This document shows, piece after piece, positions 1-6,460 of a stretch of DNA of 15,644 bases. This DNA is from Salegentibacter sp. (GTDB lineage Bacteria > Bacteroidota > Bacteroidia > Flavobacteriales > Flavobacteriaceae), in NCBI GenBank assembly GCA_024635815.1, contig JAGXIG010000084.1:1-15644 (forward strand), read 5' to 3'. Under the pieces are notes generated by a model. That model did not search any database, was not told the DNA's origin, and saw nothing but the letters and a program-made list of their open reading frames with translations. The translations under genes were made by a program, and so were the position numbers. The number at the start of each line of letters is the position of its first letter. Positions within the stretch are counted from its first letter, which is position 1.

Positions 1-368
1 ATCAATATGAAGACAAAGGTTCTTTTGAGGGCTGGATGAAACGTATTGTAATAAATACAACCCTACAAAAGCACCGAAAGGAAAAATATTTTGAGATCAT
101 CAACGAGAATCTTTTAGAAGACCCAGAGATAGAAATTGATGATGAAGAAATTACTTCCGATTTTCTATTAAAAAGCATTCAGGAGTTACCGGATCGTTAC
201 CGCCAAATTTTTAACCTCTATGCCCTGGATGGATTTTCACATAAAGAAATCGCAGAAATGCTGAATATAAGTGTGGGAAGTTCAAAGTCTAATTTGGCGC
301 GAGCCAGACATATTTTAAAAGGCAAAATAGAAAATTACCTCAACGATAATAAGGTGCAATCGTTATGA
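1..368 (+). CDS. ECF-type RNA polymerase sigma factor, 3' part (5' end outside window)
   Basis: This is the C-terminal part of a sigma-70 family ECF factor, which directs RNA polymerase to a specific regulon. The frame is already open at the first complete codon (base 3) and reads QYEDKGSFEGW before the first ATG at 36. That ATG lies inside the conserved region 2 signature FEGWMKRIVINT, so it is internal and the true start is upstream of the window. Region 4 is clear: LPDRYRQIFNLYALDGFSHK followed by the helix-turn-helix EIAEMLNISVGSSKSNLARA. The stop codon overlaps the start of the next gene in an ATGA tetranucleotide, so the two are probably translationally coupled. By family logic the next gene is the membrane partner that controls this factor. 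The target regulon cannot be told from the sequence. Confidence 0.93.
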   Translation, partial: QYEDKGSFEGWMKRIVINTTLQKHRKEKYFEIINENLLEDPEIEIDDEEITSDFLLKSIQELPDRYRQIFNLYALDGFSHKEIAEMLNISVGSSKSNLARARHILKGKIENYLNDNKVQSL

Positions 369-1834
369 AAGAAAGAAAGAGCATAGACCGGCTATACCAG
401 GAAAAGTTCAGGGACTTTGCTCCCGAACCAAGCCCTGAGTTATGGAATAATATTGCAGAAAAATTGCAGGAGAAAGATCGAAAAAAACCTTTTATAATTC
501 CTTTATGGATGAAACTTGGTGGTGTTGCCGCTGTTTTAGCTTTAGTGCTGGGCGGTTATTTTTTCAGCCAAAATAATTTCACCGAAACTCAATTGGTTTT
601 TGAAGTAGAAGAAACCGCGAAACCCCAAATTAATTTACCCGAAATCAATAAAAACGAACATTTTATAAATGCTTCAGAAATATTAAAAAATGCTAATGAA
701 GCTGCTCTTTCAACTTCTAAAGGCGCCAAAAACTCATCAGCTAATAACAATTCGGCTTTAGCTTTAGAAAATTCGAATTCTAATGGCGAAAAAACTTCTA
801 TTACTTCAACTGAAAAAGAAAACACAGCTAACACATTAGCCGATAAGTTAGACGACCAAAATTCGGCTTTAGCGGAAGAAGATCATCAACACTCCGAAGA
901 AGGAAAAACTAAAAATCAGGATTTCATCAATCCAAATTCAAAAAACGAACAGAATCCTGAAGCTATTGCAGAAAATAACAGTGAGAGTCTTGAAAAAGAA
1001 AAACAACTTTCAAATAAAGATAGCCTGGAGGTAGCTGAACAATTAGCACAAATTGAAGAAGAAAAAAACCTGGAAAAAGAGGAAGACCTTATAGCCGAAT
1101 CTTCAAAAAAGAAACTTCGTCTAAGCACTTTTGCCGCTCCTGTTTTTTATGATAATATTGGAAAAGGAAGTGCTATAGACCCGCAATTTGCAGGCAATAG
1201 TACCAGCTCTCAAGTTAGTATGGCTTATGGAATGAATTTAGCTTATGCTATTTCAGATAAAATAAAGATTAGAAGCGGAATTTCTAAGGTGGCGATGAGC
1301 TATAATGTGGAGGATATTGTATTTACTGCCTCCATTAATCCGAGTTCCATAAGTTCCATAAATTACGAACCTACCGGAAATAATGTTCAATTGGAAAATG
1401 CGGCGCCAAGCGGGCTTCCCGGCAATACCGATAGAAGTAATATTTCATCGTTTTCTTCTGTCAACAATATGGCATTACCGGGCGAGATCAATCAGCAATT
1501 TGGATTTATTGAAGTTCCCCTGGAAATAGAATACAGCCTTATAGATAGCAAAATAGGACTTAATCTAATTGCCGGCGGAAGTAGTTTATTATTAGACAAA
1601 AACAGTATTCAGGTAAATACCAACAATCAAAATACGAGAATTGGCAAGGCAAATAATATCAATAAAGTGAGTTTTAGCACTAATATTGGCGTGGGACTGG
1701 ATTATAAAGTTACCGATAGTTTTATGTTGAATTTAGAGCCTATTTTCAAATATCAGCTGGATACTTTTGATGATGCTCCCGGTGTACGCCCGTTTTACTT
1801 TGGAATATATTCAGGGATAAGCTTTAGATTTTAA
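365..1834 (+). CDS. Membrane-anchored anti-sigma-like protein with C-terminal outer-membrane beta-barrel domain
   Basis: This 489-residue protein starts in a four-base overlap with the sigma factor gene. Residues 1-45 are charged and cytoplasmic in character, with a short ELWNNIAEKLQEK helix of the kind seen at the N-terminus of Bacteroidota anti-sigma-like proteins. Residues about 48-67 form one hydrophobic segment (LGGVAAVLALVLGGYFF). Residues 70-245 are a low-complexity Asn/Ser/Glu/Lys linker holding an internal 13-base DNA repeat (attcggctttagc at 750-762 and 861-873, a multiple of three apart). Residues 250-489 alternate like beta-strands and end in GIYSGISFRF, with the terminal Phe usual for outer-membrane barrels. 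An inner-membrane helix plus an outer-membrane-like barrel in one chain is unusual. The barrel may instead be a periplasmic barrel-like domain. Control of the adjacent sigma factor is inferred from gene coupling only. Confidence 0.8.
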   Translation: MKERKSIDRLYQEKFRDFAPEPSPELWNNIAEKLQEKDRKKPFIIPLWMKLGGVAAVLALVLGGYFFSQNNFTETQLVFEVEETAKPQINLPEINKNEHFINASEILKNANEAALSTSKGAKNSSANNNSALALENSNSNGEKTSITSTEKENTANTLADKLDDQNSALAEEDHQHSEEGKTKNQDFINPNSKNEQNPEAIAENNSESLEKEKQLSNKDSLEVAEQLAQIEEEKNLEKEEDLIAESSKKKLRLSTFAAPVFYDNIGKGSAIDPQFAGNSTSSQVSMAYGMNLAYAISDKIKIRSGISKVAMSYNVEDIVFTASINPSSISSINYEPTGNNVQLENAAPSGLPGNTDRSNISSFSSVNNMALPGEINQQFGFIEVPLEIEYSLIDSKIGLNLIAGGSSLLLDKNSIQVNTNNQNTRIGKANNINKVSFSTNIGVGLDYKVTDSFMLNLEPIFKYQLDTFDDAPGVRPFYFGIYSGISFRF

Positions 1835-1850
1835 TACCTATGAAGAGTTA

Positions 1851-1885
1851 AATCCTTCAGAAGATTATTTTGAAGGATTTTTTTT
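1851..1885 (+). terminator. Rho-independent terminator of the sigma / anti-sigma-like pair
   Basis: A perfect 9-base inverted repeat (AATCCTTCA at 1851-1859, TGAAGGATT at 1871-1879) encloses an 11-base loop and runs into eight consecutive T residues (1878-1885) on the plus strand. It begins 17 bases after the anti-sigma-like stop codon. Its right arm and T-run lie inside the last codons of the convergent plsC gene. It fits termination of plus-strand transcription; the minus-strand side lacks a good T-run. Confidence 0.88.
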
Positions 1886-2623
1886 CTCCAAATCTTTAGA
1901 AAGCTCTTCATAAATCACCTGCCGGGTTTGGTTTCTTAAATCCCTCCTATCACCCGGTTGCATTCCTTCAGTACTAATAAATTCGTGAATTTTAACCCGA
2001 AGTTTCCCCGGACCACCGGAAATGAATTTATAGGAAAACCGCCTTTTATTATCGTAAAAAGTAATTGGCACAATAGGAATATGGTGAGCAATAGCCAATC
2101 TAAAAGCGCCGTCTTTAAAAGTATCTAAGACGAGTGATCTATCTTCCGGAACTCCGCCTTCAGGAAAAATGCAAATACTTTCACCCATATCTAATCTTCG
2201 TCGAGCTTCAACAACCACATCCTGCTTACTTTTGTTGCTATTTCTGTCTACGGTTATATTCGTTTTTCGATAGAAAAAGCCAAAAACCGGGATTTTAGCC
2301 AGTTCACGTTTCCCCACAAAAATGAAAGGCTGCTTAATGATAACAAGCATCATCATAATGTCTATCATAGAAGAGTGGTTGGCCACCAACATATAATTCT
2401 GCTTTGGGTCAAGTTGCTGATTTCTTTTAATTTCAGGATAAAAACCCATTCCGTATAAAATGCATTTTGCCCAAATTCGGGCGCAAACATAATATTTTGG
2501 ATAAAGCCTTTCAGCAGAAGAAAACACGACAAGCACCGGAAACATTATTAAAATTGGAATTATAAGTAAAATATAAAACCAGATTCGCCATAAAATAGTG
2601 AGTAATGCCTGCAGGATGCCCAT
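1865..2623 (-). CDS. plsC: 1-acyl-sn-glycerol-3-phosphate acyltransferase (PlsC/LPLAT family)
   Basis: This enzyme transfers an acyl chain to lysophosphatidic acid to make phosphatidic acid, the second acylation of phospholipid synthesis at the inner membrane. The 252-residue form has an N-terminal hydrophobic segment (residues about 5-35). It then has acyltransferase motif I NHSSMID (82-88, catalytic H83 and D88), motif II around TNITVDRN (121-128), motif III FPEGGVPED (153-161) and motif IV IVPITF (184-189). The reading frame stays open to 2743, but that would run into trpS and add 40 residues unlike the family. The ATG at 2623 begins the natural membrane helix and lies just after a minus-strand promoter box. 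Motif III has GGV where FPEGTR is commoner, so the acyl acceptor may differ; some members acylate ornithine or other lipids. It is divergent from trpS. Confidence 0.88.
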   Translation of the reverse strand: MGILQALLTILWRIWFYILLIIPILIMFPVLVVFSSAERLYPKYYVCARIWAKCILYGMGFYPEIKRNQQLDPKQNYMLVANHSSMIDIMMMLVIIKQPFIFVGKRELAKIPVFGFFYRKTNITVDRNSNKSKQDVVVEARRRLDMGESICIFPEGGVPEDRSLVLDTFKDGAFRLAIAHHIPIVPITFYDNKRRFSYKFISGGPGKLRVKIHEFISTEGMQPGDRRDLRNQTRQVIYEELSKDLEKKNPSK

Positions 2624-2629
2624 AGAAAT

Positions 2630-2637
2630 CAAAAGTA
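2630..2637 (-). promoter_or_regulatory. Putative Bacteroidota -7 box for plsC
   Basis: Read on the minus strand this is TACTTTTG, an exact match to the Bacteroidota -7 consensus TAnnTTTG. A TTG that could serve as the -33 element lies upstream at 2662-2664 (24-base spacer, slightly long). It sits seven bases from the plsC ATG at 2623, implying a very short or absent leader. No transcription start data are available. Confidence 0.5.
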
Positions 2638-2670
2638 CTAAATTGAACCGAGGGAATTCCGCAAAAAAAG

Positions 2671-2678
2671 TACCTTTG
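2671..2678 (+). promoter_or_regulatory. Putative Bacteroidota -7 box for trpS
   Basis: TACCTTTG matches the TAnnTTTG consensus exactly and lies 20 bases before the trpS ATG. The nearest upstream TTG is at 2643-2645, a 25-base spacer that is longer than usual. With the oppositely oriented box at 2630-2637 it forms a compact divergent promoter region of about 75 bases between plsC and trpS. Confidence 0.55.
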
Positions 2679-2698
2679 CACAAAAACCGAAAAAGCAG

Positions 2699-3667
2699 AT
2701 GTCCAGAATTCTTACAGGAGTACAAAGCACAGGGACTCCCCACCTGGGAAATTTATTGGGAGCGATTTTACCGGCTATAGAAATGGCCAACAAACCCGAT
2801 AACGATTCTTTTATTTTTATTGCCGATATGCATTCGCTAACTCAAATAAAAGATGCCGAAACCTTAAGAAACAATACCTATTCTGTGGCCGCAACCTGGC
2901 TAGCCTGTGGGATTGATATTGAAAAGACGGTTTTTTACCGCCAAAGCGATATTCCGCAAACGGCAGAACTTTCCTGGTATTTAAGCTGTTTTTTCCCTTA
3001 TCAGCGTTTAACCCTGGCACATTCTTTTAAAGATAAATCAGATCGATTAGAAGATGTAAACGCAGGCCTTTTCACCTACCCTATGTTGATGGCGGCAGAT
3101 ATTTTACTTTATGATGCCGAAATCGTACCAGTGGGAAAAGACCAGCTTCAGCATTTGGAAATTACCCGCGATGTGGCTTCCCGTTTTCATTCAAAAATGG
3201 GTGAAGCTTTTGTAATTCCTGAAGCTAAAGTTCAGGAAAACACCATGTATGTTCCGGGAACCGATGGTGCCAAAATGAGCAAATCTAAAGGAAACACCAT
3301 AAACTTATTTGTATCCGATAAAAAACTTCGGAAACAAGTTATGGCTATTGAAACCGATAGCACGCCATTGGAAGAACCCAAAAACACAGATACTTGTAAC
3401 GTATTTGCACTTTATAAATTAGTTGCTACCGAACCACAAATTAAAGAAATGCGCAAGAACTACGAAGCCGGTGGCTTTGGGTATGGGCACGCAAAACAGG
3501 CTTTATACGAAGTACTTTTGGAGCAGTTTGAAACTCCTCGAAAAAAGTATGATTATTATATGAATAACCTGGCAGAATTAGACAAAGCCCTGGAAGTTGG
3601 CGCCGAAAAAGCCAGAAATGTGGCAAATGAGGTAATCAATAGGGTAAGAAAAAAGGTAGGTTACTAA
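2699..3667 (+). CDS. trpS: Tryptophan--tRNA ligase
   Basis: This cytoplasmic class I aminoacyl-tRNA synthetase charges tRNA-Trp with tryptophan using ATP. The 322-residue length is normal for bacterial TrpS. The HIGH-type signature is TPHLGN (residues 13-18), preceded by the characteristic RILTGVQSTG. The tryptophan-pocket region is LMAADILLYDAEIVPVGKDQ (130-149). The KMSKS loop is an exact KMSKS at 192-196, within GAKMSKSKGNT. The start at 2699 is the family-consistent N-terminus and follows a TAnnTTTG box by 20 bases. There is no evident Shine-Dalgarno sequence, which is common in Bacteroidota. The stop codon overlaps that of the convergent dprA by two bases, so there is no intergenic space for a terminator. 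Confidence 0.97.
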   Translation: MSRILTGVQSTGTPHLGNLLGAILPAIEMANKPDNDSFIFIADMHSLTQIKDAETLRNNTYSVAATWLACGIDIEKTVFYRQSDIPQTAELSWYLSCFFPYQRLTLAHSFKDKSDRLEDVNAGLFTYPMLMAADILLYDAEIVPVGKDQLQHLEITRDVASRFHSKMGEAFVIPEAKVQENTMYVPGTDGAKMSKSKGNTINLFVSDKKLRKQVMAIETDSTPLEEPKNTDTCNVFALYKLVATEPQIKEMRKNYEAGGFGYGHAKQALYEVLLEQFETPRKKYDYYMNNLAELDKALEVGAEKARNVANEVINRVRKKVGY

Positions 3668-4764
3668 ATGAGTTCAAATAATTTACCGGGTAAAGGGCGC
3701 ACCACGCCTTTTAATTCCATATTAATTAAAATACCCGCAGTTTTATAGGAGGGAAAGTTACAGTTTAGCGCAATGCTGTCTAACTGGGCTTTCCCCTCTC
3801 CTTTTAAAAAGTGGAATATATTATTTTCTTCTTCATCAAGATCTACAAAAAATTGTTTTTGTACTGGTTTGGTTTTTTCTTCAATTTGCCAGTTTAACAT
3901 ATAAACCAAATCTGCGGCAGAATTCAACAAATGTGCTTTTTGAAATTTTATTAAATTATTACAGCCTTTGCTCAATTTATCTGAAGGTCTTCCCGGCACC
4001 GCAAAAACTTCCCGATTATAGGAATTGGCGATATCGGCAGTGACGAGCGAGCCCCCTTTTTCGGCACTTTCTATTACTACCGTAGCTTCGCTTAAGCCAG
4101 CGATAATTCGGTTTCGCTTTAAAAAATTATTCCGGTCAAAAGGATCCTTGCTCCAGAAATCGGTATAAAACCCTCCATTTTCTTCAACTGAAGCTACATA
4201 TTTCTGATGCACTTTTGGATAAATTTGATCGAACCCGTGAGCAAGACAACCAATGGTTTGTATATTATTAGCAACCGCAGCTTTTTGAGCGGTAATATCC
4301 ACTCCGTAGGCAAAACCCGAAACTATAACGGGATTCAACGGACTCAATTCTTCAATAAACTGCTCGCAAAATGCAAGGCCGTTTTGGGTGATCTTGCGGG
4401 TGCCCACAACACTTATAATTTTTTGATTTTTAAGATTGATATTTCCTCTTTGAAATAATAAAATTGGACCGTCAATACAATGCTTTAGTTTTTCGGGATA
4501 ATTATCATCTTCGAAATAAAGAATTTCGATATTATTCTTCTCAATAAATTTCAATTCTTCTTCAGCAGCTTTTAAATGAGAGGAATCAAAAAAATCACGT
4601 AACCGGTGCGCGCCAATGCCGCCAATTTTCAGTAAATTTTGCTTTTTTTGTTGCAATACATTTTTTGCTGATCCAAAATGTCTGATTAATTTTTTAGCAA
4701 GTATATCTCCCAGGTTTGGAATGTGCTGCAGTGCTAAAACATATTGTAACTCTTCAGAAGACAT
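3664..4764 (-). CDS. dprA: DNA-processing protein DprA (Smf family)
   Basis: DprA binds incoming single-stranded DNA during natural transformation and loads RecA onto it. The 366-residue protein has all three expected parts. Residues about 10-60 contain an N-terminal helix-hairpin-helix-like region (PNLGDILAKKLIRHFG, KIGGIGAHRL). The extended Rossmann-fold core has VVGTRKIT (119-126), SGFAYGVD (149-156), the basic KRNRIIAGLS (216-225), EKGGSLVTA (235-243) and VPGRPSDKLSKGCNNLI (256-272). The C-terminal winged-helix domain covers roughly 310-366. No truncation or missing key region is visible, so it is probably functional. It converges on trpS with overlapping stops and is divergent from the HU-like/SPOR gene. 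I saw no good TAnnTTTG box upstream. Confidence 0.96.
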   Translation of the reverse strand: MSSEELQYVLALQHIPNLGDILAKKLIRHFGSAKNVLQQKKQNLLKIGGIGAHRLRDFFDSSHLKAAEEELKFIEKNNIEILYFEDDNYPEKLKHCIDGPILLFQRGNINLKNQKIISVVGTRKITQNGLAFCEQFIEELSPLNPVIVSGFAYGVDITAQKAAVANNIQTIGCLAHGFDQIYPKVHQKYVASVEENGGFYTDFWSKDPFDRNNFLKRNRIIAGLSEATVVIESAEKGGSLVTADIANSYNREVFAVPGRPSDKLSKGCNNLIKFQKAHLLNSAADLVYMLNWQIEEKTKPVQKQFFVDLDEEENNIFHFLKGEGKAQLDSIALNCNFPSYKTAGILINMELKGVVRPLPGKLFELI

Positions 4765-4798
4765 ACTTGAATTTTCATTAAAATTACAGAAAAAAGGT

Positions 4799-4856
4799 TT
4801 GTTAATAAATTTTCTTTGGGTAACTTTAGATAGATTAAAATAACCCCTTATTTTTG
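4799..4856 (+). promoter_or_regulatory. Putative promoter region of the HU-like/SPOR gene
   Basis: Two candidates lie in the divergent dprA gap. The first pairs TTG (4799-4801) with TAACTTTA (4821-4828) over a 19-base spacer; the spacing is ideal but the last -7 base is A rather than G. The second is TATTTTTG (4849-4856), an exact TAnnTTTG, but its nearest TTG (4816-4818) is 30 bases away and the box lies only five bases before the ATG at 4862. Which is used cannot be decided from the sequence. Confidence 0.45.
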
Positions 4857-4861
4857 CGGCA

Positions 4862-5791
4862 ATGAAGATAACTAACTATATCCAGGATTTACTTTATCGT
4901 TACGAATGCGTAATATTACCCGGCTTTGGGGCATTTCTTTCCCAAAAAGAACCAGCTTATATAGAAAAAGAAACTCAAACTTTTCATCCGCCAAAAAAGC
5001 TTGTTTCCTTTAATTCGCAGCTTAAAAAGAACGATGGACTTTTGGCAAACTACATCGCTGCCGCGCAAAAAGTGTCTTATACTACTGCCGTAAATATGAT
5101 TGCCGAATTTGTGGAAAAGCTGGAATTATCTTTTAAGGAAGATGGTAAGGTTGAGCTGGAAAACATTGGGCGTTTATTTTATGCGGAAGAAAAACTTCAG
5201 TTTGAGCCATTTGGACACGTAAATTACCTAACCGATTCTTTTGGACTGGATAGTTTTAAAACTTCAGGAATTAGCCGCGAGACTTACAAGAAACAAGTGG
5301 AAGAGCTTGAAGAAAAAGCTCCTATACTTTTCACTCCGGAAAGAAGAAAATCGCCTACTTACCTTAAGTATGCAGCTATAGGACTTATCGCATTAGGAAT
5401 TTCTGGCTTTGCAGGATTAAATATTTATAGCAGCCAGGTTTCCAAACATAATATTGCCGAACAACAAGAGGCACAGGAACAACTTCAGGCTCAAATTCAA
5501 CAGGCAACTTTTATTATTGACAATCCTTTACCGGCCGTCACTTTTAATGTAGCTAAACAAACCGGAAATTACCATATTGTTGCCGGTGCATTTCGTGTTG
5601 AAGAAAACGCGAAAACAAAGGTTGCTGAACTTAGAAAAGAAGGCTTTAAAGCGCATCTTCTTGGCGAGAACAGATATGGTTTACATCAGGTTGTTTATGC
5701 CAGTCACGAAAAAAGGCGCGATGCCCTAAATATGTTGCGCGAAGTAAAATATTCAAACGAAGCCGCGTGGTTATTGGTACAGGAACTTTAA
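4862..5791 (+). CDS. HU-CCDC81-like and SPOR domain membrane protein
   Basis: This 309-residue protein has two N-terminal prokaryotic CCDC81/HU-like domains: residues 1-60 with YECVILPGFGAFLS, and about 61-128 with the VELENIGRLF strand and FEPFGHVNYL. A transmembrane helix follows at about 169-189 (KYAAIGLIALGISGFAGLNI), then a Gln/Glu-rich linker (198-215) and a C-terminal SPOR domain (236-309, starting NYHIVAGAF). Known family behaviour: SPOR domains bind glycan strands lacking stem peptides at division septa, and HU-like domains are linked to DNA or protein binding. The topology places the HU-like part in the cytoplasm and SPOR in the periplasm. Inference: it may link the nucleoid or a cytoplasmic partner to septal wall. 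It is transcribed alone or with the downstream thioesterase, although that gene has its own promoter box. Confidence 0.9.
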   Translation: MKITNYIQDLLYRYECVILPGFGAFLSQKEPAYIEKETQTFHPPKKLVSFNSQLKKNDGLLANYIAAAQKVSYTTAVNMIAEFVEKLELSFKEDGKVELENIGRLFYAEEKLQFEPFGHVNYLTDSFGLDSFKTSGISRETYKKQVEELEEKAPILFTPERRKSPTYLKYAAIGLIALGISGFAGLNIYSSQVSKHNIAEQQEAQEQLQAQIQQATFIIDNPLPAVTFNVAKQTGNYHIVAGAFRVEENAKTKVAELRKEGFKAHLLGENRYGLHQVVYASHEKRRDALNMLREVKYSNEAAWLLVQEL

Positions 5792-5825
5792 TAGTTCTTT
5801 AGGCCTTAAATTGCGCAAAGCTTTC

Positions 5826-5833
5826 TATTTTTG
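5826..5833 (+). promoter_or_regulatory. Putative -7 box for the thioesterase gene
   Basis: TATTTTTG is an exact TAnnTTTG match lying 15 bases before the ATG at 5849. It overlaps the in-frame TTG at 5831, which argues that TTG is promoter sequence and not a start codon. No well-spaced TTG -33 element was found; the nearest is at 5811-5813 with only a 12-base spacer. Confidence 0.5.
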
Positions 5834-5848
5834 CCCAAAATTGGCAAA

Positions 5849-6361
5849 ATGCAGGCAAAACATCCAAAAGAATCCAGAACTACTTTAACCGATTTGGTTT
5901 TACCCAGTGAAACCAACCCACTCAATAATTTATTTGGGGGAGAATTACTTGCGCGAATGGATCGTGCTGCCAGTATTGCAGCCAGAAGACATAGTCGTAG
6001 GATTGTGGTTACTGCTTCAGTTAATCACGTAGCTTTTAATAAAGCTGTTCCCTTAGGAAGTGTAGTTACTGTTGAAGCTGCAGTTTCTCGTGCTTTTAAA
6101 TCTTCCATGGAAATTTTTATCGATGTTTGGGTAGAAGACCGGGAAAGCGGAAACCGAACAAAGGCAAATGAAGCTATTTATACTTTTGTAGCCGTAGATG
6201 AAACCGGTGCTCCTGTTACCGTACCACCTTTAGAACCCGAAACAGAGTTAGAGAAGGAACGCTACGAAGCCGCCTTAAGAAGAAAACAACTTAGCCTTGT
6301 ACTTGCTGGTAAAATGAAACCGAACGAAGCTACAGAGCTTAAAGCTTTGTTTGAAAATTAA
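5849..6361 (+). CDS. Hotdog-fold acyl-CoA thioesterase (YciA/ACOT type)
   Basis: This enzyme hydrolyses acyl-CoA to free fatty acid and CoA in the cytoplasm. The 170-residue protein has the hotdog signature NPLNNLFGGELLARMDRAAS, with the Asn, the GG pair and the Asp of the active-site helix. It then has VVTASVNHVAFNKAVPLG and a beta-strand-rich core. A charged C-terminal tail (EKERYEAALRRKQ) is common in this subfamily. I chose the ATG at 5849. The frame is open to a TTG at 5831, but that codon is inside a perfect promoter -7 box, and the extra residues MPKIGK add nothing conserved. Acyl chain preference cannot be read from the sequence. The gene faces the minus-strand AIPR gene across 99 bases. 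Confidence 0.9.
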   Translation: MQAKHPKESRTTLTDLVLPSETNPLNNLFGGELLARMDRAASIAARRHSRRIVVTASVNHVAFNKAVPLGSVVTVEAAVSRAFKSSMEIFIDVWVEDRESGNRTKANEAIYTFVAVDETGAPVTVPPLEPETELEKERYEAALRRKQLSLVLAGKMKPNEATELKALFEN

Positions 6362-6460
6362 GCGTTTGAATTTTGTGGAATAAACCCTGCTCTTAAGGGA
6401 ATTATTAAATATACCGTTCCTGCTAAAAAGCGTTGCCATGCCGTAGGGGGCTATGATTTT

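Noticed and set aside
589..1128. Minus-strand open frames opposite the linker of the anti-sigma-like gene
   Set aside because: They mirror low-complexity codons of the plus-strand gene and encode only Ser/Phe-rich sequence with no recognisable domain.
2624..2743. 40-residue N-terminal extension of the acyltransferase frame
   Set aside because: It overlaps the 5' end of trpS on the other strand, contains no family-like sequence, and would read through both divergent promoter boxes.
5831..5848. TTG start for the thioesterase
   Set aside because: The codon is part of an exact -7 promoter box, and an ATG follows six codons later at the natural start of the conserved region.
6385..6399. CCCT...AGGG hairpin as thioesterase terminator
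   Set aside because: Only four pairs and no T-run; too weak to call.
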